From positions 4,302,628 through 4,366,627 of the forward strand of contig NZ_AP018288.1 in NCBI RefSeq assembly GCF_002368335.1: a stretch of 64,000 bases of DNA, in the 5' to 3' direction. Every line of letters starts with the position of its first letter. Positions within the stretch are counted from its first letter, which is position 1. Origin of the DNA: Nostoc sp. NIES-4103 (GTDB lineage: Bacteria > Cyanobacteriota > Cyanobacteriia > Cyanobacteriales > Nostocaceae). The notes beneath the pieces were generated by a model that was given only the letters and a program-made list of their open reading frames with translations, searched no databases and was not told the origin of the DNA. Shown piece by piece: positions 1 to 8,512 of the stretch. The position numbers and the translations under genes were made by a program.

Positions 1-732
1 AAACTCCCACCGACATCTGGAAATCAACTTTATTACCAAAGATTAGCGGCGCTAAAAACAGGCCAGATTTATACACATATGTATGGTCATAGCGTGCTGT
101 CATTATCGGAGTCAACTCAGAAGCGGCAACTCACTTATGAAGACTGGAAAAATTTATTAGCTTTAGAAGCTAAAACAATCACTAAAATTCAAGGTACAAA
201 TAATTTGAGCATTTTAGTAGGTGATTCTTTAAGTATGTGGTTTCCCACAGAAAAATTGCCTGCTGGTAAATTATGGCTAAATCAAGGAATATCTGGAGAT
301 ACTGCTGGAGGCATTTTAAAAAGATTGGCAGCCTTTTCGCCAACAAGACCAGAGGCGATTTACATTATGGCTGGGATTAACGACTTACGCAAAGGTGCTA
401 GTGATGAAACTATTTTGCGTAATCACCGCCAGATTATCCGCAGTCTTAAGCACAGTCACCCAAAAACTAAGATAATTATTCAATCAATTCTGCCTACTCG
501 CCTACAAACAATCAGTAATAGCCGTATTCGTCACATCAATGCACAACTTGCGTTAATTGCAAAAAAAGAAGGAGTCACTTATCTCAATATCTATAGTTGG
601 TTTGTGGATTATCAAGGAAATTTGCGTCCAGAGTTAACCACAGATGGATTACATTTATCACCAGATGGGTATGATGTTTGGCGCTCAGCACTAGAGCAGA
701 TGGAATTTCAGCTGACTCAGCGCGGTTTTTGA
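1..732 (+). CDS. SGNH/GDSL-family hydrolase, 5' end outside the window
   Basis: Serine esterase or lipase of the SGNH fold, probably acting on lipid or acyl-carbohydrate esters; the substrate cannot be told. Counting from the ATG at 79, block I is GDSL at residues 48-51 (nucleophile Ser50), block II is the NQGISGD stretch near 68-74, block III is GIND at 99-102 and block V is DGLH at 189-192, so the catalytic Ser, Gly, Asn, Asp and His are all present. The reading frame stays open upstream to base 1 and that part (LPPTSGNQLYYQRLAALKTG) looks coding, so the ATG at 79 is probably internal and the true start lies before the window. The stop TGA overlaps a GCGATCGC site. A DUF4864 gene follows 19 bp later and may be co-transcribed. 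Confidence 0.8.
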   Translation, partial: KLPPTSGNQLYYQRLAALKTGQIYTHMYGHSVLSLSESTQKRQLTYEDWKNLLALEAKTITKIQGTNNLSILVGDSLSMWFPTEKLPAGKLWLNQGISGDTAGGILKRLAAFSPTRPEAIYIMAGINDLRKGASDETILRNHRQIIRSLKHSHPKTKIIIQSILPTRLQTISNSRIRHINAQLALIAKKEGVTYLNIYSWFVDYQGNLRPELTTDGLHLSPDGYDVWRSALEQMEFQLTQRGF

Positions 733-751
733 GCGATCGCATTTTAAATTT

Positions 752-1114
752 ATGAAAATTACTGATAGAGATTTTGTCACCATACGTTCTGTCATTGAAC
801 GTCAATTAGAAGCCTTTCAAAAAGATGATGCTCAAGGTGCTTTTGCCTTTGCCAGTCCTGGTATTCAGGAACAATTTTGCACTCCAGAAAATTTTATGCA
901 GATGGTGAGAAAGCACTATCCTGCTGTCTACCGTCCTCGTTCTGTCTTCTTTGAGAAGATTATAAGTATCCAAGGCAACATCACTCAGCCAGTGTTGCTA
1001 CTTAGTCCTCATGGAGTTCCTTTGAGAGCTTTATATTTTATGGAAAAACAGCCAGACGATACCTGGAGAATTAACGGTTGCTTTCTAGTGTCTGTGAAAG
1101 CTGAAATTATTTAA
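752..1114 (+). CDS. DUF4864 domain protein
   Basis: A 120-residue protein of unknown function that I recognise as the DUF4864 family. Its fold is probably NTF2-like, which is inference. The N-terminal half is helical (IRSVIERQLEAFQKDDAQGA, then a region rich in Phe and Ala), and the C-terminal half holds beta-strand segments ending WRINGCFLV. There is no signal peptide or membrane segment. It lies 19 bp downstream of the GDSL hydrolase on the same strand, so the two may form a small operon. The ATG at 752 is the only good start. Confidence 0.75.
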   Translation: MKITDRDFVTIRSVIERQLEAFQKDDAQGAFAFASPGIQEQFCTPENFMQMVRKHYPAVYRPRSVFFEKIISIQGNITQPVLLLSPHGVPLRALYFMEKQPDDTWRINGCFLVSVKAEII

Positions 1115-1200
1115 TGGGAATTGGGAATGGGGCATTGGGAATTGGGAATTGGGAATTGGGAATTGGGAATGGGGAACTTGGGAATTGGGAATGGGAGATT
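1115..1200. repeat. GGGAATT-type heptamer array
   Basis: Tandem GGGAATT units with GGGAATG and GGGGCATT variants fill the gap between the DUF4864 gene and larE. This is a short tandemly repeated repetitive (STRR) sequence of the kind known in filamentous cyanobacteria. Both flanking genes end at it (convergent 3' ends). Confidence 0.85.
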
Positions 1201-1224
1201 GTTAACAAATTACCAATCATCAAT

Positions 1225-2055
1225 TTAGGAGTTAACCCTTAAGGGTTGTTGGTTTAACACCTGATTTAACTTACCGCTGCGATATCCTTCTAAATCTAAG
1301 GTGACGTAGATAAAGCCAAAATCTTGAAATGTAGAAACTACTGAGGGTAAATTTGTAGTTAAAACAAATTCTTTAATTTGTTCTGGTAACAATTCAATGC
1401 GTGCTGTGTCTCCTTCAGAGCGCACGCGCAAATTCTGCCAACCTAGCTTTCGCAAATAAATTTCTGCCCTACCTACTCGTTGCAACTTGGCTACAGTAAT
1501 TTCTTCACCATAGGGAAAGCGGGAACTCAGACAAGGTTGGGCGGGTTTATCCCACCAAGGTAATCCTAGTTGTTGTGAAAGTTGACGGACTTCAGCTTTT
1601 GTGATACCAACTTCTGCTAAAGGCGATCGCGCACCTCTTTCTTTAGCTGCTTGAATACCTGGGCGATAATCGTGCAAATCATCGGCGTTGACCCCATCTA
1701 CCACAAAAGGATAACCCAACTCCAAAGCTAAAGGTTTAAGAGTGTCGTGCAATTCGCTTTTACAAAAATAGCAGCGGTTAACAGGGTTAGAAGTGTAATT
1801 GGGATTGTCCATTTCATGAGTCTGGACAATTTGATGAGGAATCCCAATAGTTGCAGCTTGAATTTTAGCGTCTTCCAACTCTTCTGGTAACAGTGAAGGA
1901 GAAACCGCTGTCATCGCCAAAGCGCGAGATCCCAACACATCATAAGCAATCTTGGCAACCAAAGTGCTATCCACGCCACCAGAGTAGGCAATCAAAGCCT
2001 GCTCCATTTCTGTAAAAATAGCTTTTATTTGCTCAAGTTTTTCTGTCAGTATCAT
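1225..2055 (-). CDS. larE: ATP-dependent sacrificial sulfur transferase LarE
   Basis: LarE adenylates a carboxylate of a pyridinium dicarboxylate intermediate and donates sulfur from its own cysteine, making the nickel-pincer cofactor of lactate racemase and related enzymes. The protein has the PP-loop SGGVDST near its N-terminus, an NRCYFCKSEL motif in the middle and CLSSRFPYGEEIT in the last third. The Cys in the latter is at the place of the sacrificial cysteine in single-Cys LarE enzymes. The frame is open to 2088, but the ATG at 2055 (MILTEKLEQ) gives the usual family N-terminus, so I chose it (276 aa). No larB or larC is in the window. It stands alone between repeat arrays. Confidence 0.88.
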   Translation of the reverse strand: MILTEKLEQIKAIFTEMEQALIAYSGGVDSTLVAKIAYDVLGSRALAMTAVSPSLLPEELEDAKIQAATIGIPHQIVQTHEMDNPNYTSNPVNRCYFCKSELHDTLKPLALELGYPFVVDGVNADDLHDYRPGIQAAKERGARSPLAEVGITKAEVRQLSQQLGLPWWDKPAQPCLSSRFPYGEEITVAKLQRVGRAEIYLRKLGWQNLRVRSEGDTARIELLPEQIKEFVLTTNLPSVVSTFQDFGFIYVTLDLEGYRSGKLNQVLNQQPLRVNS

Positions 2056-2099
2056 TTCCCAATCCCATCCAAGCCTGATTACACCCAATAAATATCATT

Positions 2100-2235
2100 T
2101 TAGTCAATAGTCAATAGTCATTTGTCATTTGTAATTTGTCAGTGGTCAGTGGTCAGTGGTCAGTAGTTATTGTCTTTATCTCCCTCATCTTCCTCATCTT
2201 CCTCATCTTCCCATGCCCCATGCCCCATGCCCCAT
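2100..2235. repeat. mixed tandem arrays (GTCAATA, GTCAGTG, CTTCCTCAT, ATGCCCC)
   Basis: Four adjacent short tandem arrays occupy the gap between the larE promoter side and the 3' end of the hybrid kinase: AGTCAATAGTCAATAGTCA, then GTCAGTG repeats, then CTTCCTCAT repeats, then CCCCATG repeats. No coding potential is seen. Any larE promoter must lie inside or next to them. Confidence 0.8.
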
Positions 2236-2238
2236 TCC

Positions 2239-4044
2239 CTATACCCTGCTATACTTTGCCACCAGACTAGTTAACAGTGATAAATCAATCGGTTTAGAGA
2301 TATAGTCATTGACTCCAGCAGCCAGACAAATTTCGCGATCGCCTTTCATCGCCATTGCTGTTTGAGCAATGATCGGAATCTTTTGATAGTGCTGATTTTC
2401 CCGCAACTGCCGTACTAAGTTCAGTCCATTTCCATCTGGTAGATTGACATCCATTAAAATTACTGCTGGCTCTAGTTCTGTGAGAAATGTCCACATTTCG
2501 CTAGCAGTCTTTACCCAAGTGACGTGATAACCCAATTTACCTAAATAAGTTTGCATCAATTCACCATTAGGTAAGTCATCTTCTACCAATAAAATCTCCT
2601 TTGAAGAACTAGGTGTAATCGCCAGAGGATATAAAGAAGTTGTTACTCCCCCATCTCCCCTATCTTCCCCCAGTTCTTTTGCTTCCAAAAAAGGTGTAAA
2701 CGGAAGAATGATAGTAAAACGCGAACCGCGATTTACTTCCGATTCCACCTCCACGTAACCACCATGAATTTCAGCAAGTTTACGAGTTACCGCTAACCCT
2801 AAACCAGTACCTTCATGGCGACTAGTGACATTGGAAATTTGGAAATAGGGTTGAAACAGTTGAGCCTGATCTTCTTGAGAGATGCCAATACCTGTATCCC
2901 AAACTATAAAATGTACGAATACACCTTTGGCTACTACCTCTAAACCCACAACACCTGTGCTGGTAAATTTGAGAGCGTTGAAAAGCAAATTCAACAGCAT
3001 TTGCTTGAGTCGTAAGGGGTCAGCCACAACTGTTGTCACATTGGAGTCTAGTTCCAGACGCAGTTTCAAACCCTTGTTAGCAGCTTTCTCTTTTACCAGA
3101 GCCAAAACATTCCGACATAGCTCTGGCACATTTACATTTTCCCACTGCACCTCTAGCTGATTGGCTTCAATTTTTGACAAATCTAAAATATCGTTGATTA
3201 ATGCTAGTAAATGCTTGCCGCTAGATTGAATAATCTTTAAATACTCTTGATGCCGTTCTTTGCTTGGATCATAGCCTTGAGCTAACAAAAGGTGGGTAAA
3301 ACCAATAATTGAACTCAGCGGTGTGCGGATTTCGTGACTAGTGTTTGCCAGAAACTGGTTTTTAAGTTGATTGCTGCGCTCCAATTCTTGATTAAAGCTA
3401 CCTAACTGTTGAGAGTGTTGCTGCCAAGATTGTATTTGCCTTAATTGTGCTAGTGCAGTAGCACAGTATTTGGCAGCTCTTGTCATCAATTGCGGTCTAA
3501 GTTGAGCTTGTAACGCGCTAAAGGGTTCGCAATCAGACTGAGGAAATGTTGTGGCGACAATTAGCCAACCCATAACACCCCCAGAATCGTCAGTTAATTG
3601 CCAAGCACTAGGGGGTTGTTGGTTCTCAATCTGCTGCAAATCTTTGAGTGCTATTACTTCTTGCAATTTCAACCGTAGCTTTTTGGTTTTTTTCCCGACT
3701 ACCTCGACAACAAAAGATTCTGCTCTTGATGAAGAATGAGAAACGTAGCAAACTCTAGCCACTGTTTCTTGTGGTTGAAACAGAGCGATCGCCACCCGGT
3801 CACCATTCAAAGCACTGTCGAGTTCATTCACCACAGTTTGGCAAATTTCTGCTTCTGGGCTGCTTCCCTGTAGGACATTATTAGAAGCAGCAAGCAGGCA
3901 ATCATTAAGGCTGGTTTGCAAATGGTTGAGGCTGCGCTCCAGCCACAACTGGGCACGAAGTTGCTGGATTTTGATCAAAGGTGTTGGCGTTGCATCTATT
4001 TGTGAGTTCTGTTCTGGTAAGCTTGAATACTGCTGCATGGTCAA
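2239..4044 (-). CDS. hybrid sensor histidine kinase with C-terminal receiver
   Basis: A 601-residue cytoplasmic hybrid kinase. Residues 60-200 look like a degenerate GAF domain. The HisKA box SHEIRTPL puts the phospho-acceptor at His237. The HATPase domain follows (ADPLRLKQML near 341, DTGIGIS near 383, GTGLGLAV near 412). After a short linker, a receiver domain starts near 483 (EILLVEDD), with phospho-acceptor Asp532 in LMDVNLPDGNG and the conserved Lys in ISKPID. No membrane segments are seen, so the signal is probably cytoplasmic or comes through a partner. No output regulator is adjacent. The ATG at 4044 follows an AT-rich leader shared with the divergent permease gene. Confidence 0.9.
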   Translation of the reverse strand: MTMQQYSSLPEQNSQIDATPTPLIKIQQLRAQLWLERSLNHLQTSLNDCLLAASNNVLQGSSPEAEICQTVVNELDSALNGDRVAIALFQPQETVARVCYVSHSSSRAESFVVEVVGKKTKKLRLKLQEVIALKDLQQIENQQPPSAWQLTDDSGGVMGWLIVATTFPQSDCEPFSALQAQLRPQLMTRAAKYCATALAQLRQIQSWQQHSQQLGSFNQELERSNQLKNQFLANTSHEIRTPLSSIIGFTHLLLAQGYDPSKERHQEYLKIIQSSGKHLLALINDILDLSKIEANQLEVQWENVNVPELCRNVLALVKEKAANKGLKLRLELDSNVTTVVADPLRLKQMLLNLLFNALKFTSTGVVGLEVVAKGVFVHFIVWDTGIGISQEDQAQLFQPYFQISNVTSRHEGTGLGLAVTRKLAEIHGGYVEVESEVNRGSRFTIILPFTPFLEAKELGEDRGDGGVTTSLYPLAITPSSSKEILLVEDDLPNGELMQTYLGKLGYHVTWVKTASEMWTFLTELEPAVILMDVNLPDGNGLNLVRQLRENQHYQKIPIIAQTAMAMKGDREICLAAGVNDYISKPIDLSLLTSLVAKYSRV

Positions 4045-4223
4045 CTAGACCGCTGAACAAATTTGGCTTCGCACAAAAATGCGAAGATTCTATGTATATT
4101 AGCTCACAATTCTTTTTTGTTTGTAAAACATAATTTCTAGTGTCAATTGTAACCCATGTAACAAAACTTTTTTATGAAATCACTCTCCTAAAATTTATTT
4201 ACAGTAACTATTTAGTTAAAACT

Positions 4224-5090
4224 ATGGATGTACAACTCGCTCAATTAATCGTTAATGGCATTGCTGTAGGTAGTATTATTGCCTTAGCAGCAGTAGGACT
4301 AACTCTCACCTACGGAATTTTACGGTTATCTAATTTCGCCCACGGTGATTTTCTCACCTTGGGAGCTTATTTGACTTTATTAGTAAATACTGTTGGCGTA
4401 AATATTTGGCTATCGATGATTCTGGCAGCAGTGGGAACAGTGGTAGTGATGCTGTTATCAGAAAAGTTGTTGTGGTCAAGGATGCGCCAGATCCGCGCTA
4501 GTTCTACAACACTGATTATTATCTCCATCGGACTTGCCTTATTTCTTCGCAATGGCATTATCTTTATTTGGGGTGGTAGAAATCAAAATTACAAATTACC
4601 TGTGATGCCGGCTTTAGATATCTGGGGTCTAAAAGTGCGCCAAGATCAATTGTTAGTATTGGCGTTGGCAGTTTTAGCAATTTTGGCGCTGCACTACCTC
4701 TTGCAAAATACTAAAATCGGTAAAGCAATGCGAGCCGTTGCTGACGATATAGATTTAGCTAGGGTTTCTGGCATCAATGTCAATCAAGTGATCATTTGGA
4801 CTTGGGTGATTGCTGGTACACTTACATCCTTGGGTGGCAGCATGTACGGCTTAACCACAGGTGTACGCCCGAACATGGGCTGGTTTTTGATTTTACCTTT
4901 GTTCGCTTCAGTTATTTTAGGAGGGATTGGCAACCCATACGGAGCGATCGCCGCAGCTTTCATTATTGGAATTGCCCAAGAAGTCAGTATCCCCTGGCTG
5001 GGTTCTCAGTATAAACAGGGTGTAGCACTGTTGATTATGATTTTGGTGCTGCTCATTCGTCCCAAAGGTTTATTCAAAGGTACGATTTGA
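4224..5090 (+). CDS. branched-chain amino acid ABC transporter permease (LivH/NatD type)
   Basis: An inner-membrane permease of about 288 residues from the hydrophobic amino acid uptake family. It has eight or so hydrophobic segments, the LivH-like start INGIAVGSIIALAAVGLTL and the conserved loop AMRAVADDIDLARVSGINV typical of the ATPase-contact region. It is probably the NatD-type permease of the cyanobacterial neutral amino acid system, by family knowledge only. A GTG at 4140 extends the frame by 28 residues, but these are not family-like and the ATG at 4224 fits better. No binding protein, LivM or ATPase genes are next to it, so its partners are encoded elsewhere. Confidence 0.85.
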   Translation: MDVQLAQLIVNGIAVGSIIALAAVGLTLTYGILRLSNFAHGDFLTLGAYLTLLVNTVGVNIWLSMILAAVGTVVVMLLSEKLLWSRMRQIRASSTTLIIISIGLALFLRNGIIFIWGGRNQNYKLPVMPALDIWGLKVRQDQLLVLALAVLAILALHYLLQNTKIGKAMRAVADDIDLARVSGINVNQVIIWTWVIAGTLTSLGGSMYGLTTGVRPNMGWFLILPLFASVILGGIGNPYGAIAAAFIIGIAQEVSIPWLGSQYKQGVALLIMILVLLIRPKGLFKGTI

Positions 5091-5111
5091 GCAGCACCAC
5101 TCCACTTCTAA

Positions 5112-5249
5112 CTATTCAATGATGTGGAAATAATAAGCTGCTACCAGGAAGTTGATAGCTAGCAACAACAATGCCCAACCCGTGCGAAAGGGATAGGGAG
5201 GTTTAGCACCAGTTTCAGCAACAGCGGAACTCTTGCTTTTAGCAGTCAT
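5112..5249 (-). CDS. 45-residue single-span membrane protein, possibly photosystem II-associated
   Basis: A small gene with a strong Shine-Dalgarno sequence (TAGGAGAA) just upstream of the ATG. The product starts MTAKSKSSAVAETGAKPPYP and then has one hydrophobic helix (about residues 25-41) ending FHIIE. The Pro-rich stromal-type N-terminus followed by a single span is typical of small thylakoid subunits. It may be the Psb35 (Ssl2148-like) type, but that is recollection of size and layout, not an alignment. It lies between the convergent permease gene and a repeat array, 22 bp from the permease stop. Confidence 0.7.
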   Translation of the reverse strand: MTAKSKSSAVAETGAKPPYPFRTGWALLLLAINFLVAAYYFHIIE

Positions 5250-5328
5250 AAGCGTTCTCCTAAAGTCAGGACTTTTTAAGAAATACCAAACAGGCGTGCC
5301 AATTAGACAAATTCTTTAGAAATATTTG

Positions 5329-5535
5329 TGGGAATTGGGGATTGGGGACTGGGGACTGGGGATTGGGGACTGGGGATTGGAGACTGGGGATTGGGAATTG
5401 GGAATTGGGAATTGGGCATTGGGCATTACTTATTCCCCCTGCACCCCTGCTCCCCTGCTCCCCTGCTACCCTGCATCCCCACTCCCTACTCCCCACTCCC
5501 TACTCCCCACTCCCTACTCCCCACTCCCTACTCCC
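5329..5535. repeat. GGGGATT/GGGGACT array followed by CCCCACTCCCTACT array
   Basis: Two tandem blocks occur in a row: G-rich heptamers (GGGGATTGGGGACTG, then GGGAATT) to about 5425, then C-rich units (CCCTGCTCC and CCCCACTCCCTACT) to 5535. The second block runs into the 3' end of lipA. Long open frames across it are repeat artefacts. Confidence 0.85.
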
Positions 5536-6434
5536 TCTTCACCTGCATGGTAAGAACTCCGAACCAAAGGCCCGGAACGGACGTGATTGAATCCTATTTT
5601 CCATGCTAAACCGCCTAGTTGCTCAAATTCCTCCGGTGTCCAGTATTTTTGGACTGGCAGATGGTCTAGGGAGGGACGCATATATTGACCAATTGTCAAG
5701 CGATCGCATCCCACTGCCCTTAAATCTTTCATTGTTTCGATTACTTCTTGGGTAGTTTCACCGTGTCCCAGCATTAAACCCGATTTTGTGGGTATGCTGG
5801 CATCGAGTTCTTTAACTATTGCTAGTACCCGTAGCGAGCGATCGTACTTAGCTCCTCGCCGCACTGGCCCAGTTAATCGTCGCACTGTCTCAATATTGTG
5901 ATTGAAACAAGCTGGCTTGGCTTTGACAATCATCTCTATCCGCTGGCGTTGACCTAATTCCCCAGCACCTGCGCCACCCCAAAAATCTGGTGTCAGCACT
6001 TCAATTTGCGTGTCTGGGTTTAACTGGCGGATAGTCTCCATTGTCTTGACAAACTGACCTGCTCCCTGATCCGACAAGTCATCACGGGCGACGGAAGTCA
6101 GTACCACATAACGCAATCCCAAAAGTTGCACCGCCTCTGCTACCTTTTGTGGTTCCTCTGGGTCAATAGGCATCGGTGCATGACCTTTATCTACTTGACA
6201 AAAAGCGCAAGAACGTGTGCAGGTTGGGCCTAGTAGTAAGAAAGTTGCGGTTTTTTGGGCGTAGCATTCCCCTCTGTTAGGGCAACGTCCCTCTTCACAA
6301 ATCGTGTGAATTTGGCGTTGCTTGATAATGCGTTGTACAGTGGAAAGTTCACTGGCTTTGCCAATCGAGCGGCGTAACCAGTGAGGCATTTTCGTAATTT
6401 CTGATTTGAGTTGGGCTGATTGTGAGGAAGTCAT
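5514..6434 (-). CDS. lipA: lipoyl synthase
   Basis: A radical SAM enzyme that inserts two sulfur atoms into protein-bound octanoyl groups to make lipoyl cofactor. The auxiliary cluster motif CEEGRCPNRGEC and the radical SAM motif CTRSCAFC (C-x3-C-x2-C) are both intact. The C-terminal RSSY motif of LipA is present (VRSSYHAGE). The frame opens at 6455, but the ATG at 6434 (MTSSQSAQLK) gives a normal 306-residue protein. The last seven residues (EGVGSGE) come from the neighbouring tandem repeat, which appears to have extended or replaced the native 3' end. Cyanobacteria often carry two lipA copies, and which one this is cannot be told. Confidence 0.92.
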   Translation of the reverse strand: MTSSQSAQLKSEITKMPHWLRRSIGKASELSTVQRIIKQRQIHTICEEGRCPNRGECYAQKTATFLLLGPTCTRSCAFCQVDKGHAPMPIDPEEPQKVAEAVQLLGLRYVVLTSVARDDLSDQGAGQFVKTMETIRQLNPDTQIEVLTPDFWGGAGAGELGQRQRIEMIVKAKPACFNHNIETVRRLTGPVRRGAKYDRSLRVLAIVKELDASIPTKSGLMLGHGETTQEVIETMKDLRAVGCDRLTIGQYMRPSLDHLPVQKYWTPEEFEQLGGLAWKIGFNHVRSGPLVRSSYHAGEEGVGSGE

Positions 6435-6692
6435 AGATATGCAAGCAAGATCCAAAAGTGCTGTGGGGCGAGTTGACTATGCTTTTGAGCAAGGATTAAG
6501 CCTTAAATATCACCATGACACAAATTGAGAAGTACATAAGCAAGAGTTTTATAAAACACTTCTAGTAATGACATTTATACCGAAATATACTATCCCCCAA
6601 TCCATAAAACTTTTGGATATAGTGGGAGGATTCTCAAGGACAAGCGGTTTAACCGCTATTTACACTTAAATTTTCTGTTAGAGCAATTAGAC

Positions 6693-7379
6693 GTGGCAAG
6701 TAACAAGATTTTAGTTATCGATGACACTACAGTTGTCAGGGTAAAAGTCAGAGAAATGTTGCCTCCAGGCAACTTTGAGGTTTTGGAAGCAAAAGACGGT
6801 CTGGAAGGACTAAATCTTATCCGTCAGGAAAAACTCAGCTTGATCATGTTGGACTTCCTGTTGCCTAAAATGAGCGGCTGGGAAGTTTTCCAGCAAGTTC
6901 AAGCTCACCCTGAGTTAAGAAAAATTCCTTTAGTAATCATGTCTGGCCGAAAGGAAGAGGTGACAGAGAAAATCTCAGAACCTTTTGAGTATTTTGAATT
7001 TCTGGGCAAGCCTTTTGATCAAAAACAACTAATTGGTGCGATTAAGTTAGCGATGACAAAAGCGAAACTACCGCGCCCAGAACTAGTTCCAGCAGCAGCC
7101 GTTGCTACAAATGGTACACCAGCAGCTGCTGCTACAAATGGCACAGCAGCCGTTGCCACTACAAATGGCACAGCAGCAGCCGTTGCTGCTACAAATGGTA
7201 CACCAGCAGCAGCCGTTGCTGCTACAAACGGCACAATAACAACTTCTGATACTGTGGCGGCTTCCTCCGCAGAAATTGAAGCACTAAATGAAAAAATTGC
7301 TAAAATGCAAGCAGAAATTGAGGGTTTGAAGAAACAACTAACTCAAGTTGTGACTTTTATTAAACAGAAAATCAAATAG
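6693..7379 (+). CDS. CheY-like response regulator with repetitive Ala/Thr/Asn linker and C-terminal coiled coil
   Basis: A 228-residue protein starting at GTG. Residues 1-125 are a receiver domain: acidic pocket Asp10/Asp11, phospho-acceptor Asp54 in IMLDFLLPKMSGW, and conserved Lys in EFLGKPFD. Residues 130-185 are a low-complexity linker with five ATNGT copies spaced by runs of Ala and Val. Residues 190-228 form a probable coiled coil (IEALNEKIAKMQAEIEGLKK). There is no DNA-binding output domain. The linker is encoded by imperfect 27-33-nt DNA repeats, so its length may vary between strains. It may act by protein contact through the coiled coil. The next gene downstream is over 1 kb away. 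Confidence 0.88.
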   Translation: MASNKILVIDDTTVVRVKVREMLPPGNFEVLEAKDGLEGLNLIRQEKLSLIMLDFLLPKMSGWEVFQQVQAHPELRKIPLVIMSGRKEEVTEKISEPFEYFEFLGKPFDQKQLIGAIKLAMTKAKLPRPELVPAAAVATNGTPAAAATNGTAAVATTNGTAAAVAATNGTPAAAVAATNGTITTSDTVAASSAEIEALNEKIAKMQAEIEGLKKQLTQVVTFIKQKIK

Positions 7380-7707
7380 TATTTGCGCTTACTATTATCC
7401 TTGCCACCCTGAATACCCAGTCTGAAAAACAGATATCCGAAGGTGGGTAAAGAGAGTTAGTTCAAAGCACCTCAGAACAGGAAAAACAAGTAGCACTAAT
7501 GTGAAACTCAAGCTTGAAATAGGATTGACCTACTCTTGTTCTATTTAACGATTAAACTAGGAATAAAAATTTTCCCACTCTGGAAATTGGTATATTAGTC
7601 TGTCTTATTTTGATAGACTTAAAATCAAAATATCTGAGTCTTATGACTAGCAAGGACTATTAACCTCAACTGCCGTGTCATGCCAAGCAGCAATATATCC
7701 AATAAAT

Positions 7708-7750
7708 CTGCCGTAATTCACTTTTTGTCAAGGGTAACGGCAGGTTTTTT
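7708..7750 (+). terminator. candidate Rho-independent terminator
   Basis: CTGCCGT (7708-7714) and ACGGCAG (7737-7743) form a 7-bp perfect stem with a 22-nt loop, followed by GTTTTTT. It lies 330 bp downstream of the response regulator, so it may end a long 3' UTR or a separate small RNA within 7380-7750. Neither is proven. Confidence 0.5.
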
Positions 7751-7810
7751 ATTGTTTGGTTAAACATATATCTTGCTAGCTAAAACATGTATACATGATA
7801 TCAATCCTGC

Positions 7811-8153
7811 TTAGCTCTTAAGAAACACAGCGAGTGGTGAATAGGGAGTAAAAAGTGGGGGAAGAAAGTGTTTATTTAATATTTTGCAGGTACGTTTTCG
7901 CTCCTGTGAAAGGCTGATATTTTGCACCATTTTCAATCAGCGTAGAGGTAGGCACTGGTCAGAACGTAAAAATAAGGGTTTGAGTGAACCACTAGCAGTG
8001 CCCACCCTACAAAAGTTGTCATCAAATAACTGGTGCAAGATGTGAGCGCCCGATGAGGGTAAGTCAAAAGTCAAAATTTTAATCTTCCTTGCCACGAATG
8101 AAAGAAACACTTTTTTCTCCCACTCCATACTCCCTGTGTTTCTTAAGAGTTAG
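7811..8153. mobile_element. MITE-like hairpin element with 16-bp perfect terminal inverted repeats
   Basis: CTCTTAAGAAACACAG (7815-7830) is repeated exactly inverted at 8134-8149. The similarity continues inward for about 50 bp with mismatches (for example AAAGTGTTT at 7865 against AAACACTTT at 8105). A second, inner inverted pair is present (TTTGCACCA near 7921, TGGTGCAA near 8030; GGCACTG against CAGTGCC). TTAG directly flanks both ends (7811-7814 and 8150-8153), as a 4-bp target duplication would. No transposase ORF is present, so it would be a non-autonomous element of about 335 bp. Confidence 0.7.
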
Positions 8154-8512
8154 AGTTAACGAAGGCAGGAGGCGGGAGGCAGGAGGCCGTTTTTGAAACG
8201 AGCATTTATACCTCGTTCTAAAAACTTTTCGCCTTAAAAGGCGAGGTTTTAGACCCTATTTTTTCGATAAACGATAAATAAATACTAATAATTAAAAATA
8301 TTATTTAGTATTACTGAGTGTAATTTTTAATTGAAATAAAAAAGCAAGATTTTCATATTAATAAATCTAACACAATTAGCTTGATTTAAAGTTGTTGATT
8401 TAAATTTAAAAATAAAAAATATTCAGAAATAAATGGGAAAGTTTTACTGATAATTTATCTTGAGTAATGGGAATACTGAACAATAGGAATAAAAGTATGG
8501 GTATACACAATT

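Larger units (their letters stand above)
7380..8512. other. 1.1-kb intergenic region
   Basis: No gene is visible. It holds the candidate terminator at 7708-7750, the hairpin element at 7811-8153, a purine-rich GGAGGC block (8165-8190), a palindrome CGCCTTAAAAGGCG (8230-8243) and then about 230 bp of very AT-rich DNA leading to the giant kinase gene. The AT-rich part probably contains the kinase promoter. Confidence 0.6.

Noticed and set aside
1115..1200. Possible CRISPR array
   Set aside because: The tandem units here and elsewhere are about 7 bp with no spacers; no 25-37-bp direct repeats with unique spacers are seen, and no cas genes.
5266..5609. Several overlapping frames of GIGDWGL- or SPVPNPQ-type repeats
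   Set aside because: They are translations of the GGGGATT tandem array; tandem heptamers give open frames on both strands.
7380..7750. 6S RNA, Yfr or other known small RNA
   Set aside because: A terminator-like hairpin ends the region, but I could not match it to any known RNA consensus.
7937..8128. 63-codon minus-strand frame
   Set aside because: It lies wholly inside the MITE-like hairpin element and has no family features.
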